From contig NZ_SNWG01000002.1 in assembly GCF_004362195.1 (NCBI RefSeq), positions 1 to 64,000 on the forward strand: 64,000 bases of DNA, given 5' to 3'. Both the position numbers and the translations under genes were made by a program. Below, piece after piece: positions 28,595 through 36,536 of the stretch (position 1 is its first letter; each line of letters opens with the position of its first letter). The stretch comes from Microbacterium sp. BK668. Lineage in GTDB: Bacteria > Actinomycetota > Actinomycetes > Actinomycetales > Microbacteriaceae. A model generated the notes under the pieces. It had not been told where the DNA came from, did not search any database, and saw nothing but the letters and a program-made list of their open reading frames with translations.

Positions 28595-29352
28595 TGCTTG
28601 CTTCCCTTCACGCCCGCCGCGGCGGGTTCGATCTCGTCGATTGCCAGAGGTCGCCCGAAGGCGAAGAGGTACCAGCGCAGGTACTTGGGTATCCACTTGC
28701 GCAGCTGGAAGTTCGACACACCCTCCGTGCGGTCGAGCCAGATGGTGGGGAGCTCGGCGACGGGCTGGCGGGCGCGGCGCGCCTTCGCGGTGAGCTCGAG
28801 TCCGATCTCGAAGCCGTCCCGGGACTGGATCGTGACCTGCCGGACGAAATCCGCGTTGTAGGCCTTGAACGAGTTCGTGGCGTCGCGGGTCCCGATGTTC
28901 GCGAAGAGATGGAGCGAGCGGCCGGCGACACGGGACAGGAGGCGCTTGAACCGCGGGCCGCCGATCTGCTGCCCGCCGGCCATGTAGCGGCTTCCGGCCG
29001 CCACGACGACGCCTCGTTCGACCAGTTCGGTGAGGGCGTCGATCTGGCGCGGGTCGTCGCTGCCGTCGGCCATCGTCACGACCACCGTCGGCGCCGCGGC
29101 GACATCGAACCCGAAGCGGATCGCGTGAGCGGGACCTCGCCCGTAGGTGTTGACGACGCAGCGGATCCGGGCGTCGTCCGCGCTGACCGCCGCCACCACC
29201 GGGATCGTCGTGTCCTCGGGGGTGTCGACCACGACGAGGAGTTCGAACGGGAGCGTCACCGTCTCGCCGACGCGCTGAAGGAACGGGCGGATCGCCTCGC
29301 CCTCGTTGTACGCCGGGACGACGATCGAGACGCGAGGTGTCTCCGTGCTCAA
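28591..29352 (-). CDS. GtrB/DPM1-like GT2 glycosyltransferase (253 aa)
   Basis: The sequence reads VSIVVPAYNEGEAI, then VVVDTPEDTT, NTYGRGPAHAIRFGF and the metal motif TMADGSDDP near residue 93. This order matches polyprenyl-phosphate glycosyltransferases (DPM1, GtrB). It ends without clear membrane helices but has a hydrophobic YLRWYLFAFGRPLAI stretch near residue 230. The likely start is TTG at 29352, overlapping the upstream TGA by four bases with GGAG seven bases before; a longer in-frame start at 29382 would lie inside the dehydrogenase gene. It pairs naturally with GtrA in the same operon. Confidence 0.8.
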   Translation of the reverse strand: MSTETPRVSIVVPAYNEGEAIRPFLQRVGETVTLPFELLVVVDTPEDTTIPVVAAVSADDARIRCVVNTYGRGPAHAIRFGFDVAAAPTVVVTMADGSDDPRQIDALTELVERGVVVAAGSRYMAGGQQIGGPRFKRLLSRVAGRSLHLFANIGTRDATNSFKAYNADFVRQVTIQSRDGFEIGLELTAKARRARQPVAELPTIWLDRTEGVSNFQLRKWIPKYLRWYLFAFGRPLAIDEIEPAAAGVKGSKQ

Positions 29353-30548
29353 ATCAGCACTCCGTTGCCGAGGAGGTTCCACACGTCGGCGACCGGCTTG
29401 TCGGTGACGAGGTCGCGGTACTCCTTGTGCGGTGTGGCGACGATGAGGATGTCCGCGCGCTCGAGGACTTCATCGAGCGGCAGCAGCGAGGAGTCGGTGC
29501 GAACCGAGACGTACGGATCCGTGCCGAGCACCTCCTTCGCCTTGAACCGCAGGACGCGCTGGAGCTTGTAGGACAGGCTCGACCGGATGTCATCCGATCC
29601 CGCTTTGAAGGCCATGCCGAGAATCCCGACGGTCTTGTCGGACAGGTCGTGGGCATCGTCGAGCTGGCTCGCGATGTACAGCGGAAGGCCCTCGTTGACC
29701 AGCATCGCCGCGTGGCCGAGCTGGAAGGTGTTGTCGCTGAACGCGGCGAGCTGCATCGTGTCCTTGAACAGGCACGGACCCGCCGCGAAGCCGGGGCCGG
29801 GCATGTCCTGCGCGCGCGGGTAATCCTGCGTGAGCCCCGCCCGCACACGTTCGAAGTCGACGCCCTTCGAGTTGGCCATCATGTAGAACTGGTTGACCGC
29901 CGCGAACTTGATGTAGCGCCATGTGTTCGTGAAGAGCTTCGCGAGCTCCGCCTCCTCGGGAGACAGCTCGACGATGCTCTCGGTGAGCGCGCCGAAGAGG
30001 GCGCCGGCACGGGCGATCGCGTCCGGCGTGTAGCCCGAGACGATCTGCGGCAGCTCGAACAGCTCGGTCATCGCCTTGTGCTCCGCGATGCGCTCGGGGC
30101 AGAACGCGAGGTCGATCGACAGCCCGGTCTGATCGAGCATCTCGCGCACGAGCGCGGTGACACCGGGGTAGATCGTGCTGCGCAGCACCATCAGCTGGCC
30201 GTCGCGGAAGTACGGCGCGCAGGTCTCGAGGGCGCGAGGGATGGCGTTGGGGTCGGGGTTCAGATGCTCGTCGACAGGTGTGCCGATGACCACGACGACG
30301 TTCTCGCAGGTCGCCACGACTGCCGGGTCCGTCGAGGCCGACAGCATCCCGTCGGCGACGACCCGTGCGAGGACCTCGTCGGCGCCGGGCTCGACGAAGG
30401 GCATCTGCGCGCGCCGCACGTGCTCCACCGCCCGTTCCGACACGTCGTACACGACGGTGCGCTTGCCCCTGCTGGCGAGGGCGATCGCCAGGGGCAGACC
30501 GACGTGGCCGCCACCGCCGACGACGACGACATCGTTCTCGAAAGCCAT
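29349..30548 (-). CDS. UDP-sugar 6-dehydrogenase, WecC/UDP-ManNAc dehydrogenase-like (399 aa)
   Basis: The enzyme oxidises C6 of a UDP-hexose or UDP-HexNAc to the uronic acid using two NAD. The N-terminal Rossmann motif VVVGGGGHVGLPLA is at about residues 8-21, and the catalytic Cys lies in AAGPCLFKDT near residue 256. FCPERIAEHKA and ELAKLFTNTWRYIKFA segments are typical; the RIAEH context fits the WecC/WbpA group more than UDP-glucose dehydrogenase. The ATG at 30548 has GGAGAGG directly upstream. It heads an operon with a GT2, an epimerase and GtrA. It might also supply UDP-glucuronate for the uxs product, but sequence does not decide this. Confidence 0.82.
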   Translation of the reverse strand: MAFENDVVVVGGGGHVGLPLAIALASRGKRTVVYDVSERAVEHVRRAQMPFVEPGADEVLARVVADGMLSASTDPAVVATCENVVVVIGTPVDEHLNPDPNAIPRALETCAPYFRDGQLMVLRSTIYPGVTALVREMLDQTGLSIDLAFCPERIAEHKAMTELFELPQIVSGYTPDAIARAGALFGALTESIVELSPEEAELAKLFTNTWRYIKFAAVNQFYMMANSKGVDFERVRAGLTQDYPRAQDMPGPGFAAGPCLFKDTMQLAAFSDNTFQLGHAAMLVNEGLPLYIASQLDDAHDLSDKTVGILGMAFKAGSDDIRSSLSYKLQRVLRFKAKEVLGTDPYVSVRTDSSLLPLDEVLERADILIVATPHKEYRDLVTDKPVADVWNLLGNGVLI

Positions 30549-30650
30549 AGACCTCTCCGGTGTTCGGGGCAACCGCGCAAGTCTACCCCGAAGGTCCTCG
30601 CATGCCCGGGTCCACGCGGGAGCCGCGAAGGGGAGGCGTCCGATCGACCC

Positions 30651-30662
30651 TAGAATCTCAAG
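30651..30662 (+). promoter_or_regulatory. Leaderless promoter of the second wzm
   Basis: TAGAAT (30651-30656) precedes the GTG at 30663 by six bases with no ribosome site. In the same 114-base divergent region a minus-strand TAGACT (30585-30580) could serve the dehydrogenase operon with a leader of about 30 bases. Confidence 0.6.
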
Positions 30663-31469
30663 GTGACCACAGCCGCCGTCGGCGCGCCCGGATCGCCCCG
30701 GCGCTATCTGCATTCGCTGTGGCTGCTGTCGGCGCGCGATCTCCGAGTCCGCTACGCCACGAGTGCGCTCGGCTACCTCTGGTCCGTCCTCGATCCGCTC
30801 GTCATGAGCGCGATCTACTGGTTCGTCTTCACGCAGGTCTTCCAGCGGACGGTCGGGCACGAGCCGTACATCGTGTTCCTCATCACCGCGCTCCTGCCCT
30901 GGGTCTGGTTCAACTCCGCCGTCTCGGACTTCACCCGGGCCTTCAGCAAGGACGCGCGGCTGGTCCGTTCGACGGCGATCCCGCGATCGATCTGGGTCAA
31001 CCGCATCGTGCTGTCCAAGGGCGTCGAGTTCGTCTGCTCCATGCCCGTGCTCGCGCTGTTCGTCATCCTCTCGCAGTGGACGAGCACGCCGGCCGAGCTG
31101 AACTGGGGGATCCTGTGGTTCCCCGTCGCGATGGTGCTGCAGGTGGTGCTGCTCGTGGGACTCGGTCTGCTGGTCGCGCCCCTGTGCGTCATCTGGAGCG
31201 ACCTCGAACGCACGACCAAGCTGATCCTCCGCGCCCTGTTCTACGCCTCGCCGGTCATCTACGGCGTGGAGGACCTGCCCGGTGTCTTCGAGACGCTCGC
31301 CGCCTTCAACCCCCTGGCGGGCATCTTCGCCCTCTACCGCGTCGGATTCTTCCCGGAGGAGTGGGACCCGTGGGTGATCGGCATGGGCGCCGTCATGTCC
31401 TTCCTCTTCCTCGCGCTGGGCGTCATGGCGTTCCGGCGGCTCGAGCGACCGGTGCTGAAGGAGCTGTGA
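30663..31469 (+). CDS. wzm: Polysaccharide ABC exporter permease, second Wzm-like (268 aa)
   Basis: This second ABC-2 permease of the window has six helices and the signatures LSARDLRVRYATSALGYLWSVLDP near residue 21 and STAIPRSIWVNRIVLSKG. It differs clearly from the first Wzm and lacks its 40-residue N-terminal extension. It overlaps the ATPase gene by one base (TGATG). In mycobacteria the galactan exporter permease (Rv3783) lies beside GlfT1 and Wzt; here the pair also faces GlfT-like genes, so it likely exports a galactofuranose polymer. The leaderless-type GTG start supports the short N-terminus. Confidence 0.88.
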   Translation: MTTAAVGAPGSPRRYLHSLWLLSARDLRVRYATSALGYLWSVLDPLVMSAIYWFVFTQVFQRTVGHEPYIVFLITALLPWVWFNSAVSDFTRAFSKDARLVRSTAIPRSIWVNRIVLSKGVEFVCSMPVLALFVILSQWTSTPAELNWGILWFPVAMVLQVVLLVGLGLLVAPLCVIWSDLERTTKLILRALFYASPVIYGVEDLPGVFETLAAFNPLAGIFALYRVGFFPEEWDPWVIGMGAVMSFLFLALGVMAFRRLERPVLKEL

Positions 31470-32245
31470 TGGTCCAGGCATCCACCCCGTCCGACACCTC
31501 GACCGGCGCTCGCCATGCGATCGAGGTGAAGGATCTGGGGGTGCGCTTCCGCCGCAACCGCCGCGGCAGGCGGAGCCTCAAGGATCTGTTCGCGGGGTCG
31601 AACCGCCGCTCCCGGCCCGGGGAGTTCTGGGCGCTGCGGAACGTCTCGTTCACCGTGGCCCCCGGCGAGTCGATCGGCGTCGTCGGCCGCAACGGACAGG
31701 GGAAGTCCACGCTCCTCAAGCTCGTGGCCGGCGTCCTGCTCGCGGACGAGGGGACGGTGAGCGTCAACGGCGGAGTCGCCCCGCTCATCGAGATCACGGG
31801 CGGATTCGTCGGCGACCTCACCGTCCGCGAGAACGTCCGCCTGACGGCGGGCCTGCACGGGATGTCGCGCGGCGAGGTCAATCGGCGCTTCGAGGAGATC
31901 ATCGACTTCGCGGAGATCGCCGACTTCGTCGACACCCCGTACAAGCACCTCTCCAACGGCATGAAGGTGCGCCTGGCGTTCTCGGTCGTCTCGCAGCTGG
32001 ACGAGCCGGTGCTCCTCGTGGACGAGGTCCTCGCGGTGGGCGACAAGGCGTTCCGGGAGAAGTGCTACAGACGCATCGACGAACTGCTCGCCGACGGCCG
32101 CACGCTGTTCTTCGTCAGTCACAACGAACGCGATCTGCGGCGATTCTGCACGCGCGGCCTCTACCTCGACAAGGGTCGGCTGGCGATGGATGCCTCGCTC
32201 CAGGAAGTGCTCGACCGGTACAACGCCGACTATCCCGTCGGCTGA
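31469..32245 (+). CDS. wzt: Polysaccharide ABC exporter ATPase, short Wzt-like (258 aa)
   Basis: Walker A GRNGQGKST is at residues 73-81, the signature LSNGMKVRLAFS near 165 and Walker B VLLVDEVLAVGDKAF near 180, with switch His in FVSHNE. The gate-helix region ITGGFVGDLTVREN is typical of O-antigen and galactan exporters. It ends soon after the ATPase domain, so it has no C-terminal glycan-recognition domain; export would not depend on a terminal cap. The start is ATG at 31469 (TGATG overlap); the longer open frame upstream is a shadow of the permease gene. Its 3' end overlaps the convergent glycosyltransferase gene by 16 bases. Confidence 0.88.
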   Translation: MVQASTPSDTSTGARHAIEVKDLGVRFRRNRRGRRSLKDLFAGSNRRSRPGEFWALRNVSFTVAPGESIGVVGRNGQGKSTLLKLVAGVLLADEGTVSVNGGVAPLIEITGGFVGDLTVRENVRLTAGLHGMSRGEVNRRFEEIIDFAEIADFVDTPYKHLSNGMKVRLAFSVVSQLDEPVLLVDEVLAVGDKAFREKCYRRIDELLADGRTLFFVSHNERDLRRFCTRGLYLDKGRLAMDASLQEVLDRYNADYPVG

Positions 32246-33219
32246 TCGGCCCTTCCCGCGACCAGCGGGGGCATCGGCTGCCAGGATCTGTCCCGCGAGA
32301 TCCTCCCGCCGTCGCGGAGCCCGCGGAAGAGGTTCGAGGTGCCGCGCACCGTGCGCTCGACGAAGACGAGCCGGATGAGCTCCTTGCCGAAGGTCAGCGC
32401 CGTGCCGAGAGCGAACAGCACCGGGTGGTAGACCCCTTGCCAGCGGTAGTACTGCTTGATGATGGCGCGGTTGCGCATGATGTAGTAGCGATACCGGTCG
32501 CTGGACGCGTTCATGTGCCGGATGCCCATGTCCCACTGCTTGATCTCACGTGTGCGGCGCAGCACGAACTCGTCGACGATGACCGACGTCGTCCGCCGCG
32601 ACGCGAGCCAGCCGTACAGCTGATCGTCCCAGTAGATGAAGAACCGCGGGTCGGGCAGGCCGATCTGGGCGACGATGTCGCGGTGGATGAACATGCCCTC
32701 GAAGCATCCCGAGTTCATCTCCTTGTAGCCGGACGCGTCGAAGCGGGAGGGAGCGAAGGGGATCGGGATGGCGAGGGGCTCGGCCACGCGATACTGCCAG
32801 TAGAACTCGCTGCCGTCGTAGTCGTAGCGACGCCCCTGGATGCTCTTGAACCGCGGCGCCCACGCCCCCATGCGGGCCAGCCCGTCCGGGAGCACTTCGA
32901 CGTCGTCGTCCATGAGCCAGATCCACGTCGAGCCCAGGTCGTAGGCGGTGCGCATGCCCTCGCTGAAGCCGCCCGATCCGCCGGTGTTCGTCTCGAGGCG
33001 GCGATACACGAGCTCGCTCGGGGCGAGCCGGCTCCGGAACGACTCGACCACGTCGCCCGTGTCGTCCGATGAGGCGTTGTCGATGATCACGACGTGGCCG
33101 GGCTTCGGGTCCATCTCGGCGATCGAGGTGAGCAGCCGCGTGAGCAGGCCGGAGCGATTGAACGTGACGATCGCGATCGTCGCGGTCGCGGGGTCGAAAG
33201 CCGTCGAGACGTCGCTCAT
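32230..33219 (-). CDS. Galactofuranosyltransferase, GlfT1-like (329 aa)
   Basis: This GT2 enzyme has IAIVTFNRSGLL, IDNASSDDT, an NTGGSGGFSEGMRTAY loop and the metal site IWLMDDDVEVLPD near residue 103. FIYWDDQLYGWLA carries the later acidic pair. The GGSGGF and WDD pattern is shared with mycobacterial GlfT1 and GlfT2, which start and extend cell-wall galactan. GlfT1 (about 300 residues) adds the first Galf units to the lipid-linked rhamnosyl-GlcNAc. The ATG at 33219 overlaps the upstream stop by four bases. The C-terminal 60 residues are basic and may contact the membrane. The GlfT1-type role is inferred from size, motif and its neighbours wzm, wzt and the GlfT2-like gene. Confidence 0.75.
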   Translation of the reverse strand: MSDVSTAFDPATATIAIVTFNRSGLLTRLLTSIAEMDPKPGHVVIIDNASSDDTGDVVESFRSRLAPSELVYRRLETNTGGSGGFSEGMRTAYDLGSTWIWLMDDDVEVLPDGLARMGAWAPRFKSIQGRRYDYDGSEFYWQYRVAEPLAIPIPFAPSRFDASGYKEMNSGCFEGMFIHRDIVAQIGLPDPRFFIYWDDQLYGWLASRRTTSVIVDEFVLRRTREIKQWDMGIRHMNASSDRYRYYIMRNRAIIKQYYRWQGVYHPVLFALGTALTFGKELIRLVFVERTVRGTSNLFRGLRDGGRISRDRSWQPMPPLVAGRADQPTG

Positions 33220-35129
33220 CGGTCGCCCCCTTCGAAAGTGCGCCGCCACGCCTCGAGCGACGTCAGCTCGGGCATCGCCATGCGATAGTCCCGCGCCAGG
33301 GTCGGCCATTGACGGCGGAGCCTGCGGTGCAGCCGCACGCTCTCCACGAGCATCCGGCGGTAGCGGCCTCGATCGCGCATGTAGATGTTCTTGCCCGAGC
33401 CGTCGGCAGCGTTCACGAGGGCGCTGTCGTACAGCGGCAGACGCCACCAGTGCGCGTCGTCCTTCCCGAACTCGACCTCGGGCTGGGCGAGGTTCTCGGG
33501 GCGCGCCGCGTGGACCCAGTGGGAGACGAGCGCGACCGCGGTGAACCACCGGAGCCGGAGTCCGCTCGGGCTGTCGTAGTCGTGGCGGCGGCGGCGCGTG
33601 AACACCTGACGGCCCCGCCGCGACCGCAGCGGCACGCCCGTGTCCTTGTGGACGACGGTCTCGGGATACTCCTGGGCCAGGGCGCGGGCCTGCGGCATCG
33701 CCGTCGCCAGGTTCGCGCGCATGTGCTCGGGACCGCTCAGGATGTCGCGCAGCGCGCGGTGCCGGAGGGCCACGGGGTAGTACTGCATCATCATCAGGTG
33801 CTTGAGGTCCATCCGGCGGCTGTGCCGCAGGAGGGTGCCGCCCTGCGGCGCCCGGGAGTGCAGGAGCGCCGCCACGATGCGGTTGCGCGCGTGGAAGTAC
33901 GCCTGCCAGTCGATCGAGTCGTCCTTGCCGACCCACGAGACGTGCCACAGTGCGATGCCGGGCATCGAGACGGTGGGGGTGCCGGCCTCGCGCGCGCGCA
34001 GGCAGTACTCCGCGTCATCCCACTTGATGAAGGCGGGAAGCGCGAGGCCCACCTCGCGGATCGTCGAGACGGGGATCAGGCACATCCACCACCCGTTGTA
34101 GTCCGCGTCCAGACGCGTGTGCAGCATCGACGTCTGGCGGAGGTTCGACGCGCTGAAGTCGTGCGGCATCCTGTCCTGGTAGAGCGTCCGCCACATGAAC
34201 GGCTGCTCGTCGACGACCTCGGCCCAGGCATGGAGCCTGGGGCGATCGAGCAGGTCGAACATGTGCGCGCCGACGATGGTCGGCACCGATGCGTACCGGC
34301 CGAACACGACCGACCGGCGCACGGACTCGGTCTCGAGTCGCACGTCGTCGTCGAGGAGCTGCACGAACTCGCTCGTGCCGGCCTGGAGCGTCTCCGCCAT
34401 GGCGCGGGCGAATCCCCCCGACCCGCCGAGGTTCGGCTGCGCGATGACTTCGAGCTTCTCGCCGAGCGAGGCCGCGATCTCGGCGAACTCCGGCTGTCCG
34501 TCCACGCGCCGGTCGCCCTGGTCGACGATGTAGATGCGATCGAGCACCTCGAGCACGTCGGGCTCGGACGCGAGGTTCATGAGCGTCCAGATGCAGTAGT
34601 CCGGCTTGTTGTAGGTCGTGATGCCGATGGACGCATTCCCCGATCGGGAGGGCTCGGTCTCGGTGGTCCACTCCGCGCCCTCGAACACGGCGTTCTGCTC
34701 ATCCGCGACGATGTCGAACCAGATCCACCCGCCGTCGCTGTACTGGTTCAGGACGAGGTCGAAGTCGGACGTCGTCTCGCCGTCGACCTCGCGGGTCTCG
34801 ATGCGCTGGTGCACCCCCGACCCGGTGGAGCGGTAGACGAGGACGGTCGCGGGCCCGGAGGTGCGGACGGTGAGGCGCACGTCGCGGACCGGCGTCCAGT
34901 GCTGCCAGTACGAGGCCGGGAACGCGTTGAAATAGGTGCCGAACGACACGCGGCGACCGGCCACGATGCGCGCGCGGCGCCGGTCGAGGATGTTGCCCAG
35001 GTGAGCACGGTTCGACACGCGCACCGGCTCCTCGTCGATGACCGACCAGATCTCGGGGTCGACGTAGAGCGGCAGAAGATCGGGGTCCCGGTCGGTGGGG
35101 AAGACGACGTTCTGGAGCACGTGGGGCAC
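33216..35129 (-). CDS. glfT2: Galactofuranosyltransferase, GlfT2-like galactan polymerase (637 aa)
   Basis: Length is 637 residues, the same as M. tuberculosis GlfT2 (Rv3808c). The N-terminal beta-rich domain (1-160) is followed by a GT2 core: GITTYNKPDYC near 169, QPNLGGSGGFARA near 231, DDD at 260-262, WDDAE at 370-374 (Asp371 and Asp372) and LWHVSW with His396. Those last positions coincide with the catalytic and metal residues known in the mycobacterial enzyme. A basic, helical C-terminal domain follows. It would add alternating Galf residues from UDP-Galf made by glf. The start is GTG at 35129 with GGAG seven bases upstream. Linkage pattern cannot be read from sequence. Confidence 0.88.
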   Translation of the reverse strand: MPHVLQNVVFPTDRDPDLLPLYVDPEIWSVIDEEPVRVSNRAHLGNILDRRRARIVAGRRVSFGTYFNAFPASYWQHWTPVRDVRLTVRTSGPATVLVYRSTGSGVHQRIETREVDGETTSDFDLVLNQYSDGGWIWFDIVADEQNAVFEGAEWTTETEPSRSGNASIGITTYNKPDYCIWTLMNLASEPDVLEVLDRIYIVDQGDRRVDGQPEFAEIAASLGEKLEVIAQPNLGGSGGFARAMAETLQAGTSEFVQLLDDDVRLETESVRRSVVFGRYASVPTIVGAHMFDLLDRPRLHAWAEVVDEQPFMWRTLYQDRMPHDFSASNLRQTSMLHTRLDADYNGWWMCLIPVSTIREVGLALPAFIKWDDAEYCLRAREAGTPTVSMPGIALWHVSWVGKDDSIDWQAYFHARNRIVAALLHSRAPQGGTLLRHSRRMDLKHLMMMQYYPVALRHRALRDILSGPEHMRANLATAMPQARALAQEYPETVVHKDTGVPLRSRRGRQVFTRRRRHDYDSPSGLRLRWFTAVALVSHWVHAARPENLAQPEVEFGKDDAHWWRLPLYDSALVNAADGSGKNIYMRDRGRYRRMLVESVRLHRRLRRQWPTLARDYRMAMPELTSLEAWRRTFEGGDR

Positions 35130-35225
35130 GGTGGTTCTCCGAGATGGGGGCTGCGGGCGCCGAGGCGTCGGGGCCGAGAGAGGATCCTACCGTGCGCGCC
35201 TCAGACGACCCTGGCAGCGGGGTGC

Positions 35226-36536
35226 TCACCCGCCCGGGACGTGGGGGAGGGCGGAACCGCCGTTCTCGGCGTCGTCGAACCGGTCCCGCCACGACCTGGA
35301 CTGCGCGGCGCGGACCGCGCACACCACCAGCAGCAGCCAGCCGAACCCCCACAGGGTGAAGCTCTCGAACATCGAGTCGACCAGCAGGGCGACGAGGATG
35401 AGCGGCGTCCAGGCGTAGACGATCGACCGGCGCTCGCTGGCCACGAGCCACGCGCGCAGGAACGCGAATCCCGCGAACGCGAGGAAGAGCACCAGCCCCA
35501 CCCAGCCGAGCTGCAGCAGCACGTCGAAGTAGGCGTTGAGGCCTGACGCGTGGGACTGCCCGGCCGAGAAGTTGACCGCCCAGAACGGCAGCTCGCTCTG
35601 GGCCCACGGACCGAACCACCCCCAGCCCTGGACGGGTTTCATGCGCTGGTAGATCAGGATGCTGGCCCAGAGGTTCGCCCGGGTCGAGAAGTCGCTGCCC
35701 GCTCCGAGCCACGCGATGATGGGATGCCGCGCGATATAGCCGGCGACGAGCCCGATGGCCACGATCGCCCCGAAGATCCACTGGAGGGTCGTGCGGCGAT
35801 GCGGAGTCGCGTGCCGGACCACCGCGAGGACGCCCGCGGCGACGCCGACGGCGGCGGCGAGCACGACGACGGTGGGGGAGTCCGAGAGCACGGCGATGAC
35901 GCCGCCGAGCACGACCGAGAAGAGGGAGACGCCCGGTCGCACCGACTGCGTGCGGTACTCCACGAGGAAGGTGATCAGCGCGAGGACCGCTGCGAAGCCG
36001 AGCAGATTCCTCGTTCCGAACACGCCCTGGATCGGGCCGAACGCCGCGATGTCGCCCTGGATGCCGAGGAAGGTGAGCGGCGTGTCGAGGAGGATGCCCG
36101 AGAGGATCTCCAGGCCCAGCGAGACCCCGAGCATGACGCGCATGACGTCGCCGAGCGCGCGCACCGTCTGCAGGGTGTCGCGCACGTGTCCGATCGTGAC
36201 GGCCAGGAGCGCGACGCCGACCAGCGACACCCAGCCCCAGAAGCTGCGTGTGGCGTCCGAGCTCCAGAAGATGCTCGCGAAGGCCCAGCCGACGAACAGG
36301 ACGAGCGTCGTCGGCACGAGGCGGACGAACGAGATCTCGCGACGACGCGCCGCCAGCATCCCGGCGGCGATGACGCACAGGCCTGTGACGATCGTGACGT
36401 AGGTGACCCGCCCCGCCATGCGTTCGATCGCGACCGAGCCGAACACCGTGCCGAACACCGTGAGGGTGAAGGCTCGGGCCAGCGCCGCGGACGCGAGGAG
36501 ACCGCCGAGGCCGCGTCCGGCGCCGGGCTCGCTCAC
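35226..36536 (-). CDS. O-antigen ligase/polymerase-like membrane protein A (436 aa)
   Basis: About 10 to 12 membrane helices surround a large loop with GVFGTRNLLGF and HASGLNAYFDVLLQLGWVG, patterns of the Wzy_C/WaaL family that joins polyprenyl-linked glycan to an acceptor or polymerises repeats. The start is GTG at 36536, overlapping the stop of the related upstream gene by four bases (GTGA). The longer open frame extending to 38222 is a shadow of that gene. The two neighbours share layout and motifs, so they arose by duplication. No catalytic assignment between ligase and polymerase is possible from sequence. Confidence 0.8.
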   Translation of the reverse strand: MSEPGAGRGLGGLLASAALARAFTLTVFGTVFGSVAIERMAGRVTYVTIVTGLCVIAAGMLAARRREISFVRLVPTTLVLFVGWAFASIFWSSDATRSFWGWVSLVGVALLAVTIGHVRDTLQTVRALGDVMRVMLGVSLGLEILSGILLDTPLTFLGIQGDIAAFGPIQGVFGTRNLLGFAAVLALITFLVEYRTQSVRPGVSLFSVVLGGVIAVLSDSPTVVVLAAAVGVAAGVLAVVRHATPHRRTTLQWIFGAIVAIGLVAGYIARHPIIAWLGAGSDFSTRANLWASILIYQRMKPVQGWGWFGPWAQSELPFWAVNFSAGQSHASGLNAYFDVLLQLGWVGLVLFLAFAGFAFLRAWLVASERRSIVYAWTPLILVALLVDSMFESFTLWGFGWLLLVVCAVRAAQSRSWRDRFDDAENGGSALPHVPGG

